The notes under the pieces: generated by a model
The model's database searches: none
The model's input: the letters and a program-made list of their open reading frames with translations, nothing else
Told to the model about the DNA's origin: nothing
In this document: in pieces, positions 23,719 to 35,882 of the stretch
How the letters are laid out: each line of letters begins with the position of its first letter
Position numbering within the stretch: the first letter of the stretch is position 1
Made by a program: the position numbers and the translations under genes
Assembly (NCBI RefSeq): GCF_030272615.1
Contig: NC_081409.1
Coordinates: 619,716,255 to 619,780,254, forward strand
DNA from: Cryptomeria japonica
Taxonomy: Eukaryota > Streptophyta > Pinopsida > Cupressales > Cupressaceae
Length of the DNA stretch: 64,000 bases
Reading direction: 5' to 3'

Positions 23719-26700
23719 CTACTGGAACTTACTCTCGGTGAAAGGTTTGGTGAATATGTCAGCAACCTGCTCTGTTGTAGGACAATACTGTAAATCAATG
23801 ACCTGCTCCTGAATGAGCTCTCGGATATAGTGCATATGAATCTCGATGTGTTTGGTCCACTAGTGCTAGACCGGGTTCTTCGAGATTGCAATAGCACTCT
23901 GATTGTCACAATGTAGAACTGTCGGTCATGGAGTGGTGAATCCAAACTCAGTGAGAATCTGTTGGAGCCAAATGGTCTCTATCACTGCTTTAACAGCGCC
24001 TCGATACTCAGCCTCAGTCGAAGAGAGAGTAATAGCATGTTGCTTCTTGCTCTGCCAACAAATGGGGCCTGAACCAAGGTGAAAACTATAACCAGAAGTA
24101 GACTTACGGTCATCAAGATCGCCAGCCCAATCGGAGTCTGTGTAACCAACCAAGCGAAGTCCTGTGCCTGCTGCATAGTGAATCCCATAGTGATGTGTAC
24201 CCTAAATGTAATGAAGGATGCGTTTGGCGGCTTTCCAATGAAGCTCATGTGGTTCCTACATGAAGCAGGAAACCATGCCAATTGCAAATGAAATATCAGG
24301 GCGTGTATGAGTCAAGTAGATGAGACTACCCACAAGCTGACGATACAAAGTGGCATCAACTGGTGGAGAAGAACATTGAGCCTCAAGCTTGACTCCTGAA
24401 AGAAAGGGAGTCGGGGTAGGCTTACAATCAGCCATATGAAAGCGTGCAAGTAGATCAAGAGCATACTTGGGTTGCGATAGTGTAATCCTAGAAGGTCACT
24501 GTGAAATCTCTATCCTGAGAAAGTAGTGCAAAAGACCCAAATCAATCATAGCAAATCTGTCATGCAAAGTAGATTTGACCTTGCTAATGATGGATGAAGT
24601 AATCCCTGTAGTGATCAAGTCATCAACATAGAGCACAAGTATCAAGTAAGAGTCATCCTGTCGCAAAATGTAGACATTCGAATCGGAATGACACCTGGTG
24701 AAACCTGCGGAGAGAAGAAAGGAATCCATCTTGGCGTACCAAGCCCTGGGGGCTTGCTTAAGGCCATAGAGAGATTTCCTTAGTCTGCAAACCAAGGAAG
24801 TATCCTGGATGAAACCCTGTGGCTGCTCCATATAAATCTCCTCATCAAGGTCACCATGAAGAAAAGCACTCTTCACATCCATCTGATGTACAACCCAACT
24901 ATGAGCTGCAGTAATAGCAAGTGTCAAACGAATGGAGTTCATCTTGGCTATGGGTGCAAAGGTCTCATTATAGTCAACACTTGCAACCTAAGAGAAACCT
25001 TTCGCAACAAGCCGAGCCTTATACTTATCCACACTACCATCCATTGCAAACTTGGTCCAATATATCCACTTACATCAAACCATCTTTCTCCCCTTAGGGA
25101 GATGGACTAAATCCCATGTGTTGTTCCTCATCAAGGAACTATACTCTTCCTCCATAGCTTGGTCCCACTTAGGAACCCCTGATGCTTCCCTAAATGTCTA
25201 TGGATCTGAAATGGTAGCAATGAATGCATGTGGTAGATCTTGATGCTATGATCGAGTTGTCCATGTATCTGAAGGATCCCCAACAAGAGAACCCGCAGAC
25301 TCAAGTGTCTGTCGAGCCCAACAAGGTTGAGGTGGAGGTGGAGAACAAGGCTCCTCAACTGCAAGTGGACCCTGCGGAGGTGTAACCCTACGAATCGGAG
25401 TTGAAGGAGTCTCATCAACTAAATCACTAACATCACTATCCACAATGGAGGAAGGTGGAGGAGGTAGAGAGGCTAAGCTAGGAGAGCTTTCCTCAAAGTG
25501 AACACTCCTCTCAATGAACACCTCATGTGTCTCTGGATCCATCAATCTGTATGCCTTAACACCCTCAAGATATCTAACAAATATGCAAGGCCGACTCTGC
25601 GGTTCCAATGCCTTGCATTTCTGTGGAGGTATGCGAGCCCATGCTGGACACCCAAAGACTCTGAAATGTCTCACAATCAGTTTCCTACCATCCCAAGCTT
25701 CAAAAGGAGTAATACCTTGCAAAGCTTTGTGAGGAACCCGATTCTGGATGTGTGTGGCACAACTGATAGCCTCTGCCCAAAAAGCAGGATCAAGAGAACG
25801 TGCATGTATCATACAGCTAGCCATTTCTTTGAGAGTTCTATTCTTGTGTTCTGCAACCCCATTATGCTATGGAGTGTATGCAATAGAATGCTAAAGATCA
25901 ATTCCCTCAAATGTACAAAAATCCTCAAGTCTTTTGTTCACATATTCCCTTCCATTATCTGTGCGAAGAATCTTGACCACTTTCCCTGATTGCTTCTCCA
26001 CACGAGTCTTGAAGTCCTGAAATCTATCAAATACTTCGCTCTTATGAATAAGAAAGTAGACCCAAGTGAAGTGGGAGTAGTCATCAATGAAGGTGAGAAC
26101 ATAGCGGGCCTTACTAAATGAAGGTGCTGGAAATGGACCTGCTACATCGCTGTGAACAAGTTGAAGAACTTCCAAAGCTCTCCAAACTTTCCCCTTATCA
26201 AACTTCTCTTCAGGATGCTTGCCCATGGAACAACCTAAACATACACCCTCTGAAAAACTGATTCGAGGTAGACCTGTGACCATGTCTTTAGTGCTGAGCT
26301 GCTAAAGATAGCGGTAGTTGAGGTGACCAAACCACTCATGCCATAGCTTACTTTTTGAATTTGAATGAGTATGCAAGGCCCTAGAAGGTGAACTTGGTAC
26401 AAAGTGGGAGAATGAATAAAGCCTTGAGTTGTCATTGACTTGTCCCACTGCTATCAAGGCATCATTATCAAGTTCCTTGACCACAATGGAATCTGGTGTA
26501 AACTCAACCTTTTTCCCATTCCCATAGTGAGTGATTTGGTAGATGGAGAGAAGGTTGGTAGACAAGTTAGGAACATAGAGAACATTCTCAAATGTTCCAT
26601 CATCCATGTCAACTGAACCTTTCCCTTCAACCTCTACTTGTGTATCATCACCTATGTAAATGTGAGGTACCTTAGATGGCTCCAATGAAGAAAATTGCTC

Positions 26701-27738
26701 CTTTGTAGAACCCATCTGATATGAGGCACCTGAGTCAAGTATCCATTGCTATGAAGAACTTGTTGTAGCCACAAATGCTTGCCCTTTTCCCTTAGACTGT
26801 GAGGAAGAGGAAGGAGATGAATCCTTCTTTGTGTAGGCGGATGGCAAGTTGATGTTGTTTTTCTTGAGAAGATTAGTTAGCTCATCAACTTGCTTTGCAT
26901 GGCATCGATGCTCATCATGACCATACTTCTTGCAATATGCACAAGTTGGTTTATCCTTCTTAGGTGGTGTCCCCTTCTTGGAAGAGGATGTAAAATCGCC
27001 TTGTGATGGAGAGGATGATTGTCCTTTTTCCTGGTGTGGCTTAGACATAGAGTGCTTCTTCTTCTTGTTGGAATCTTTGCCTTGACTTCCTTGATTCCCT
27101 TGATTTGCCACCAAAGCCTTGGACTTTGAAGACTTGAGAAGCCCAATGTTCAACAACTTAGATTGTTCCAATATCAACATTTCTGTGAAAGAATCAAATG
27201 AAGGCATAACATAGGAACTCCCCACTGTCAAACGATGAGTTTGGAAGCTAGACACAAATGCTGCATATTCTGGTGCAAGCTTATCCAACAAGTTGAATAT
27301 CAACTGAGCATCCTTTTTGTCAATTCCACAATCCTTAAGCTTTGCTCTTAGCTCATTTGCTTTGGTAACATAATCTTGGATTGTATCAAAACTCTTGGGA
27401 TCCAAGTTGGTGAGTTCATTGTCAATCTGATAGCCTCTGATTTCATCAAGTTGACCATACAATTTCTGAAACATATCCCAAGCCTCTTTGATTGTTTTAC
27501 ACTTCTCAATGTGGAAAATGAGGTCATCTGATACATACTTGCGCAAAGTTCCAAGAGCCATGCAATTCTTTGTGAGCCATTCTAATTGAGCATTTGGATT
27601 AGCCTTAGAATCAGGTGGTGTTGTTATTGTTCCATCTATGTAATGTGTGAGACCCTTTTCCTTTAATTTACTCCATACTTTAATTTTCCATGATGCATAA
27701 TTATGTGGAGTTAAAGGTGGAAATTTATGAGGACTCAT
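23719..27738 (-). pseudogene. Copia gag-pol polyprotein with stop codons only
   Basis: Gag starts at MSPHKFPPL (27,738; an upstream in-frame ATG at 27,807 adds a hydrophobic run). Next come a UBN2-like gag (WKIKVWSKLKEKGL), the zinc knuckle CAYCKKYGHDEHRC and protease WILDSGAS at about 26,720-26,745. Then come the integrase zinc-binding region and core (HSDVAGP, then RTDNGREY) and reverse transcriptase with LYVDDL (about 24,630). RNase H follows with YTDSDWAGD and SSTEAEYRG. The single frame of about 1,340 codons has no frameshift. It is broken by 14 internal stops starting at 26749, 26302, 25891, 25867, 25246, 25198, 25075, 24988, 24496, 24256, 24202, 23926, 23866 and 23860. In each case the context suggests Q or R by one C-to-T change. 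The final stop is 23,719-23,721. Confidence 0.9.
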
Positions 27739-27807
27739 TGCAAAAAAAAATAGAAAGAGCACAAAGAGAGGCACAATCACACAAGACACCCCCCCAAATT
27801 CACTCAA

Positions 27808-29254
27808 TCAAAGAACCCCCCCCAAAAGTGATGATTTGACACTTTATACTTAGTGCATATACAATGGGCCACTTGCAAAAATGGCAAAGTGGACTTCTGA
27901 TTAAAATTTTACAACTACCTCAATAAGGCCAAAAGAGACTCAAACTGATAATGCAAGAGGTCTAAACTAAGATCCAAGCACTTTACAAGTACCTAATAGG
28001 CCAAATACGACCAATATCTAAAAGTACAATGTCCATTCAAAATCTCTGAAATCTAATTATAGATTATGAAAGTAGACGAAAAAACATGCACGTTTTAAAA
28101 AAATGGCACCTGAAAAGGAGGTCATATGAGCTCAAACGAGGCCCTTGAAGTTGCAGAATTGAGGATTGGATAGGTACAGCTGAGAGAATCCAAAAATTCT
28201 AAAAAACTTATGTACCAAAATTATAAAATAACCATACCACTACGAATATCATGAAATTTTAGCCCATTTCAAAAAAAATTGCACCAAAAAAGGAGCAAAA
28301 ATGAGCAAGATATGGCCTTTCAAAGTTGGACTGCAAAACTGAAAAGCTCAATGGAGAGGGGGTCAAAATTTTCAAAAATATGTTGATGTAGCACTGATGT
28401 CAGCAATTCACTGGCTTAAATTTGACGGTCGTATGATCATCATGCAAACTTCACCTCCCTACTGACTGGGCGTCTGTACCGTACAGACTGATGACTGGGT
28501 GCGGTGACTGTGCAGCTGACTGTGTGTACGGTTGGCTGACGTGGCGCGGTGACTGTGTGTACGGACTGTAGACTGCGGGCCAGTGGCAGTCTGCCACATG
28601 GTAGGTGCAGATTCCATCAGTTTTGTAGTCGCTGACGGAGAGAAGGCGTCGTCGGAGAAGGATATTCCGACGGGCCAAGAGCCGAGGTCGTCGGAGGTGG
28701 AGGGAGCTGCCGGAGAGCCGGAGGTGGAGGGAGTTGTCGGAGAGTGTGGGCGGCGGCTGGCGGGGTCCAGGTGGCACGGTAGCTGGGCGGCGCGGGTCTC
28801 GACGGCACGGGTCACGGTGGTGGCGGGTACACGCCGGTGGCTCCGACAGCGCAGGTACGACCTGCAACACCTGCAGCACACGCAGGGTACGGGGGGGTCT
28901 GCGGAGCCCCAAAACAACCAAAGAATTTATTTATTTATTTATTTATTTTTATTCGCCTTTTTTTTTTCAAATTTTTTCAAAAAAAAATTTGATCGCCCTT
29001 TTTTCCAAAAATTTTCCTTTTTTTTTTTTCTAAAAAAAAGTTTCGAAAATAGCCAAAATGGGGAAAAAAAATTTCTCACCAAAACAGGTCGACTTTATAG
29101 TCGAAATTTATGGAAATGGCCTCCTGGATTCAACGGTGATGTCCACATCGTTGTACGACACCCCCAAAAAATGAAGATCCCCAAATCCGAAAATAGAAGC
29201 CTCCAAAATGTCTCCAAAAAACTAATCAATGAAGCCCCAATAGCTCTAATACCA
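27808..29254 (-). other. Long untranslated leader of the Copia element
   Basis: About 1.5 kb between the 5' LTR and gag, unusually long for Copia. It holds a GC-rich island (28,455-28,920) bordered by a TTTA repeat and long T/A tracts (28,921-29,080). No credible coding frame was found on the element's strand. Confidence 0.6.
28455..28920. other. GC-rich island in the Copia leader
   Basis: The composition switches abruptly from AT-rich to strongly GC-rich, with internal direct repeats such as GGAGGTGGAGGGAG (twice near 28,695-28,735) and GTGACTGTG repeats near 28,500-28,560. Both strands are open for 100-150 codons here, which GC-rich repeats produce by chance. Confidence 0.6.
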
Positions 29255-29705
29255 TGTAGGATTTTGCCAAGATCAAGGGCACAATGAAAAGCATAAAAAG
29301 AGAGACAATAGAATGACAAGAACAAACTGTATTCTCATCAATATGCAAATGATCAACTGGATTAACCAATATAATGAATATAGGCTTGCTTATATAGGCA
29401 AGGCCATATGGATGTATGAGCACACAAATATGACATGTGGCTCAATGAGAAACAAGGGTAGATAAGAACTATTAGGGGTAGGTAGGAGAAATAATATAAT
29501 ATTCCACAAGAGGTGTATGACCCACCGAATGTGGAGTGTAACAGCAAAATAAGACCACAAAAGGTGGAATTTCTCCTACAAGCTCTATCCCTATGTGCAC
29601 ACTTCCCTAAGTGTCTCAAATCCAAACTACGAAGAGATGCATTAGCCTAAGTTAACTTAAGTAAAGTGTAATAATATCCAAAATGAATATTTATTTACAC
29701 CAACA
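29255..29705 (-). repeat. Copia 5' LTR
   Basis: 451 bp. Followed on the minus strand by the primer-binding site. Confidence 0.93.
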
Positions 29706-29710
29706 ATTAT

Positions 29711-31119
29711 TATATCTGGATATTTATAAGAAAGTCTTAATAGAAATTGAAAACCAAATACCAACAGAATTATATAATATGTTACATGCTAGAAGATTGT
29801 CACTAATGCAAGAAGATAAGCATAATTAAATTCAAGAGTTGTTATTTGTCTGTGTTACTATTGTTCTAGAGGAAATGGAAAGGACACTTGAGGTGGCACA
29901 TAGAAAAGTCTTTAATAGCAAACATAGAATAACCAGTCCGATGTTAGGAAGGGTAAATGAGATAATAAAGGAGACTCAAAAGGCATGGGTTAAGTTCTTT
30001 AGAGAGAACAAAGGTTTCTTTACTTCACCGGAATCAAAGACAGACACTGCAGACTCCTTGATTGAAGGAAAAGGAAAATGGATTATGGGTACTTCATCCT
30101 CAATTTTCAAGAACATTAAGATAGTGGAAATCAAGCCCCCGGTAGATACAAATGTACAAACAAATGTTAAGATATTGGCTAATACTAAGAGTGAAAAGAT
30201 TTATATTATACAGGACACTAATATTGAGGATAAAAGTCCTCCGGATACAAATGTATAGGTTGAGGTTACAGCTCCTACAGAGGAACTCGTAGTAACAGAG
30301 ACTACACCAAGTGGCAAAGCCACCAGTGCAAGTGAGGAAGCTATACAGGATAAATCATCAGAGGAGAAGAAAGGGGAATCCGGTAGGGAACCGGTAGTAG
30401 GTCCACCATTGTTGTCAATTGACACCTCACAGGTTGTAGAGAAAAACATAACCAAGATGATTCCTACTGAACTCATGATGATGGCTTCACATAAATTAAT
30501 GAAGGAGGGATCTACAGATAAAGAGATTATTGATCATTCAATTACTGTTTTACACAAACTAGTCCCAGAGTGCAAGATTTACAATGAAGTGAGCCCATCT
30601 AGTAAGCTAAAGATAATTATCGAGAACATTTCAAAGGATTTTCAATCCTTGTAGCAGATCTCAAACCGACAAGCACTAGAGAGATTCACATAGGCTAAAA
30701 GAGTTGCATTTGATTAGGTGATTGAATCTGTAAAGAAGAAGATTGATGAAAAGTTGAAACTAGTAGATAATTCTTTGAAGTAGTGTACAAATATTTATAG
30801 GGTATGTTGTAACACAGATATACTTTCAGCTAATGTGGATAAAAGAATAAAAGAGTTTCAAGAGAAAATTGCAAATATTGCTAATTCTTTTGATGGATTG
30901 ACTTCATTGACTACATCCATTGATGGTTAGATTTTGATTTTGGAAGCCCAAATTTTTATTCTTGAGAAAGAAAAAGACAAAATAATAAGAAGAGATAAAA
31001 GTTTGAGAGGTGTTGTTCACCAAAACTGGTTAACCCAAGTACAACTACAATTGATCTATGAAATAGCCAATTCAATCTATGAAGAACCTCATGACTTGGA
31101 TAACATAACAAGGATCTAA
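29711..31119 (+). pseudogene. Decayed long ORF of the host element, 3' part
   Basis: The open blocks 29,839-30,258, 30,409-30,654 and 30,934-31,119 are all in one frame, separated only by stops (for example TAG at 30,256-30,258) where Q or W fits. Segments are acidic and Ser/Thr-rich. The C-terminal part looks helical (KRIKEFQEKIANI, then ILEKEKDKIIRRD), possibly a coiled coil. No known retroelement domain was seen. It belongs to the LTR element starting at 20,947. Confidence 0.5.
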
Positions 31120-32879
31120 ATTCTTCTACTCTTTAGGCTCTACAAAACCTAGGTGGGTGTACCTTTGATGCATTGAATAAGACCCATTACACACAAAACA
31201 ACATCAACAAAAAGAAAATGAATCTCAAAAGGTATAAAAACAAGGAGGGTACTCTAGATTGGCTAGATCTACACTTACAACTCAACAATGTTTGAATCAT
31301 GAGATGGATGGAATACTACCACAGAACAAGAAGCAAAAGATGTTCTGATTTTTTATTTTAAAAGTGTTGCAAGTAACCTCTAGTTGTAATGGACCAATGC
31401 CTTAACCTGGGCATGGAGTCAAATATATAACATTATAAGAGAACCTAGTTGCAAATATGGTTTACCAAAATATCCCTACATTAATGCCTGACATTAATAC
31501 ATTCTACATTCATTCATAGAACCATGCATAATCCAAACAATGATTCAGTTCCACAATTTCTGCTACAAGAATTTAAATCCTTTCTGTAAAAGATTCCTAA
31601 TTAGAACAAGAATTTCACTCCCCCTTGGAGAGGAAAAACTTAAAATCCCTTGAAAATTGAATTATATTGAAACTAACAATAAATGCCTGAAGACAATTCT
31701 ATGGCACTTTACACCTACCTTGCACATGTATGACCTGCAACTAAACCAATTACAATCTTATGCAAAATACCCACATACAGAACTAAAACTCTGAAAACAT
31801 TATTGAACTAGAAAATTCATTGCAAATTTGGAACTTACAATTTCGGATTTCTCCCTTGGAAAAAATCTCTAAAAAATGGAACCCTTACAATTGAGAAGAA
31901 ATGGGAATATGAAGGAGGGGGGAAAAGACCAAAATACATCAGAACGTGCCAAGTGTCCCTTTTTTCCTAACTGCAAAAATATCTCCTCTTCTTCCCATAA
32001 AAACTTCTCTCAAAATATCTCATATTTGTTGAAACTAACTATATGACTGGATTCCTCATCCTGAGAGCTTTCCGATGATATGTAATACTTTATATTTCGA
32101 GCAAAAAATAACCCCTACGCGAATTAATCTCTCAATGTGCACCATCATTTAAATTTTTCAATTTTACACTATAGTCTAAACTATACAATTTAACTTTGAT
32201 TTTTCACCATTTTTGGACTTGCGCCCTGCCACGTGGCATCTTGTGATTCGTCAGGAGGGTCCACTGATTGCCACTTGGGATGAAACCTCATCTTTTTGCC
32301 ACTTGTCGGCCACCTCATGCCACCTATCTGCCTCATCACTACCACCTCAGCGAAACCCGCTAGCTCACCTGCCAGCTCATCTTTCGCTATTTCACAATGG
32401 GTAACTAGCAAGCATCTTCACTTCGCAAAACAATGTGCATTGTCCAATCTTTCTCAACTTGCAAGCTCTTTAACCTTTCACTACTTCACGATGGGTAACT
32501 AGTGAGCAGCTTTGCTTCACAAAACAATGCGCATCGTTGATCTGCTGCGATCTACTGCAAACTTGCTCACCTATTATCTCACCATTTCTATGCAAAATTT
32601 TCCTTGGGAATCATGCACACGTTGGGTCCACCTGGTCGCTAGCTATCTCTTCACTGCCTCGGGGCTCGTGCACGCACGCGTGGGGTCCACTGGGCGCCCA
32701 TTAGCACCTTGCATCAAAAGCCTTCAAGGATTTGACACTATGGATGTGTTTGTGTTTGTATATAAATATCAAAATGTCCCCATGCCCAGGCAATGTGGGA
32801 TAATTGCTTAACCTGGATCTGCAGTATCTGAAGGTTTTATGAATGTTTTCATTTTCTTTTCACATTTCATGTCAATCCA
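31120..32879. other. Interior of the host LTR element, non-coding
   Basis: No reading frame could be supported. Near 32,380-32,560 a unit of about 94 bp containing ATGGGTAACTAG and TCACAAAACAATG-like runs is present twice in tandem. The part from 32,200 to 32,720 is less AT-rich than its surroundings. Confidence 0.4.
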
Positions 32880-34150
32880 TCCATAGAGGAACGCTGGCAA
32901 TACACCTACCAATTTCGGTTGCAGAAGCTTAGTAGCCACACAAGGGAGGAATCTAGCTTAATGCCATGCCAAATGCAATTGCTTTAAAGTTTAATTGGCC
33001 TTCCTCCATTTCCACATTGCAGGGAAGAATGGTTGAGCTTTCTTTGGCCTTGTCAACCATCACACACCACGCATGGAGGTTGCTGACAGGGGTTTTGGAG
33101 AGGAAACTCTACACTATTGCATTTGCTTGGAAGTGTTTTTAACTGCTCAACATTGCCCCTTGTTTCCAACATAGGGGAGAAACTAGCAAAGGGTGTGGAA
33201 TTTGGTTATACACCTACCAATTTCCATTTGCTTGGAAGTTTCTTGAAGCCTCTTCAATGCCACATCATAGGGGATGTTAACAATAGTTGTGGAATTTGGC
33301 TTGCACCTACCAATCATTTTTCTTGAAGTTTTCTATGGTTTAACCTTTCAACATAGAGAAGATGCTGGCAAAGTCACATGGAGTGTAGCCTTTACACCAG
33401 CCACTGCATTTTCCTCAAAGTTTATAAGCCCTTGTCTGCAGACTTTAAGTACGCCACACATGAGGAGGGGATTTGGCCTAGAGCCTACCCACTTGAAATT
33501 GCTTGAAGTTTCTAATGCCTTGGGGTTTATTTCCTTTTCCATATGCCACACGTGGGAGGGAAATACACTTGCCAATCATTTACCTGAAAGTTTACCTTCA
33601 GCACTTCACCACGCCACATTTACAGTAGGGGAAGACAAAGGATTTGGAATTTGCATTATACCTACCAATATGCATCTATTTAAATCTCCTCTTAAGCTTT
33701 TCAACCACCATGTAGGATGGAGGTTGACTCTACACCAGTTAATTACATTTTTTTCGAAGTTGCATTGTCATTTCCCACAACTCACCCACCATGCAGGAGC
33801 TCATGGCAGGGAGGAGAATGCTAGCTGGGCATGGAGACTGGGCTTCTGCACTTTACAATCACATTCACCAATGCTACTACAGATTGCATTTGCTTTAAAA
33901 AATAAAATTCAGAGATTTTTCTCACACGTGGGAAGGGGAAGGAGGCCTTGCACCATTGCATTTGCTTTAAAGTTTAAAACTTTAGTTTGCTATGCCATCT
34001 ACAAAATGCATGGGTTTGAAATTTCTATGCCTCCAACGCCACACAGGGGACTGTCAAAGGTTGTGGAATTAATTTTACACCAATGAGATTTTCTCTTAAA
34101 GTTCCATTCAGCATATACTCGTATACTAGCATTTGTTCTTGTTGCTCAGT
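32880..34150. repeat. Degenerate ~90-bp tandem repeat
   Basis: A motif near CATTTGCTTGAAGTTT recurs about twelve times (near 32,979, 33,116, 33,221, 33,312, 33,404, 33,497, 33,577, 33,669, 33,741, 33,880, 33,956 and 34,080). It is usually preceded by CACCTACCAAT and by a CCACAYRxGGAGG-like stretch. Spacing is most often 90-93 bp. The open frame at 33,274-34,086 runs through the repeat and is probably not a gene. Confidence 0.65.
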
Positions 34151-34209
34151 GCAAAAACCAATGAGCCTTGCCGAGATCCTTTGGTAGCTACCATTTCAGC
34201 TTCTGGTAA

Positions 34210-35882
34210 TGTGTGGCAGAAAAAGTGACACTAAGCAAACATGCCCTAATCTCACTTTCAACCACACACTTGTGGAATACGAAAGAGCCTAGAGGTATCA
34301 CACAATTGGCTACTTCTTTTTGTGGAAGAGAGAGCCACGGGCTACCTATTAGGATTTCTATTCCTTTGTTGCAATTGAAAGATAAAATGATGCAAGTTCA
34401 ATCCCTAACCCCAAAGTGCAAGTATGAACTAATAACAAGATTGCAGAATTGAACTTAAACAATGGAAAGTTGTAAACACAAGGACAAGACAAGAATGTAA
34501 ATGCATACCCGGTGTTAAAATATGAGTGAAAATGTTTGGGACGGGGGCGCGGGCGCCACTGTCCTGATTCTGCCCCTGAAACTGCTCCTAAAACTGCTGT
34601 TTTGCAACCTGAAAAGCTGTCAAAATGCTGAAACTTGTTGTTTGACAGAAGGACCAGGGCACCCAGCGCCCCTATCCCAGGGACCAGGGTGCCTAGCGCC
34701 CCTGTCCTGGCAGGACCAGGGTGCCCCATGCCCCTGTCCTGGTCTTTTGCTCTGAAACTTGGTGTGGAGTGCTGTCTCGGTCTGCTTCTTCCGGATCTGC
34801 AACTTGTGGCGTCATCCGAATTTCGAAACCTGTACTTATATCTGAAAAGGTGTGGTGGGCGGCTATATAGGGTTTTGCCTTAGTCAAACCCCCGCTTTGG
34901 TGATTTCCACCTCCACGAATAGCCAAGTTGTATTGTAAAAGTAATGTGTGTGTAGACCTTGTGTGTGTGTAAGATCCTAAAATGCAAGTAAGCAAACTAG
35001 AGCAACCTAGAAAGTAAACCCTAATTGCTTGTAAATGATAATGTAAATGCTCTAAATCAATATGCAAAGTGATCTAAAGCATGAATACAAGTGATATAAT
35101 GAGGCTTATGCAAAGACATGAAAACAACATGAAATCATACCCAACCCCAAGGGAGGGGTAGAAGCCAATCTTCAGTCGGTAATCCCCTATTGTTCTTCAA
35201 TGTCTTCAAAGCCCTAAATGGATGAATGAAATTGATGAATGCTTGATGGATGGATCTTGAATGTTGTTGAAGTCTTCAAAGATCTGCTCTTTCGCTGCAT
35301 AGAAGGCCCTTGAAAACCAAAAATCGGATCCTTTCTAATGAAGAAAGAGAGCTCTTATATATGAAACCCTAGGTCTTAATTTCAACTTTTGGCCGACCTA
35401 GAGATTGGATCTCCCACCAATTTCTTGGGATTAAGCTTTATTTTATGATTGGATCATGCTCCTAAGATTTCGAGAAAAATGTCCGGGACCATGTGCACGC
35501 CGGGCGCCATGGTCCCGATGACTTTTCACCAAATTTTCAGGGCCGTCGGATATGATGATTTTAGAGAGAATCCTGAAGTTACAGCTGATTTTGAGATGTT
35601 TTGACCCCCAAAATCAAGCCCCCAAGTTCAAAATAGGACCTAATTAGGGTTTTTGATTAAATGATGTATTGGAGGAATAAAATGAAAGGGGCACACTTTT
35701 AATGAAAGGGTCAAACTTTATGATGTGGAAGATGATGAAATAAGACCTTAGACCTAATTAATTTAATTAATTAAGTGCTAAAGGGGAAATGCAATGCAAA
35801 ATGCAAAATGCGCCAAGGCGGGTGCTAAACTAGGTGTGAAATTGTACCACCCTAGCAAGTGCGTACAATTTACGATGCTACA
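34210..35882 (-). repeat. Family-1 3' LTR
   Basis: Contains palindromic GC modules near 34,539-34,565, 34,648-34,745 (three in tandem) and 35,485-35,517. The rest is AT-rich. Confidence 0.9.

Larger units (their letters stand above)
22949..29705 (-). mobile_element. Full-length Ty1/Copia retrotransposon, nested
   Basis: The LTRs (22,949-23,399 and 29,255-29,705) are both 451 bp and differ at about a dozen positions by eye. A perfect 5-bp duplication ATTAT lies at 22,944-22,948 and 29,706-29,710. On the minus strand the 5' LTR is followed by TGGTATTAGAGC, a near-perfect initiator tRNA-Met primer site, and a purine tract with a G-run precedes the 3' LTR. Domain order is gag, protease, integrase, reverse transcriptase, RNase H, as in Copia. 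It sits inside the long ORF of the older LTR element. Confidence 0.95.

Noticed and set aside
28451-28921. Pro/Arg-rich minus-strand frames of ~155 codons
   Set aside because: Two frames are open together over the same GC-rich block, as low-stop composition would produce. They are in the leader, upstream of the real gag start.
28583-29287. 234-codon plus-strand open frame in the Copia element
   Set aside because: It runs opposite to the element, through a GC-rich repeat, T-tracts and into the LTR. Overlapping frames of similar length exist on both strands. No domain was seen.
33274-34086. 270-codon plus-strand open frame
   Set aside because: It passes through a degenerate tandem repeat, and the peptide repeats with it without known motifs. 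A gene is not supported.
34358-35067. Minus- and plus-strand frames in the family-1 LTR
   Set aside because: They recur in the second LTR copy and arise from the GC palindromes. LTR sequence, not a gene.
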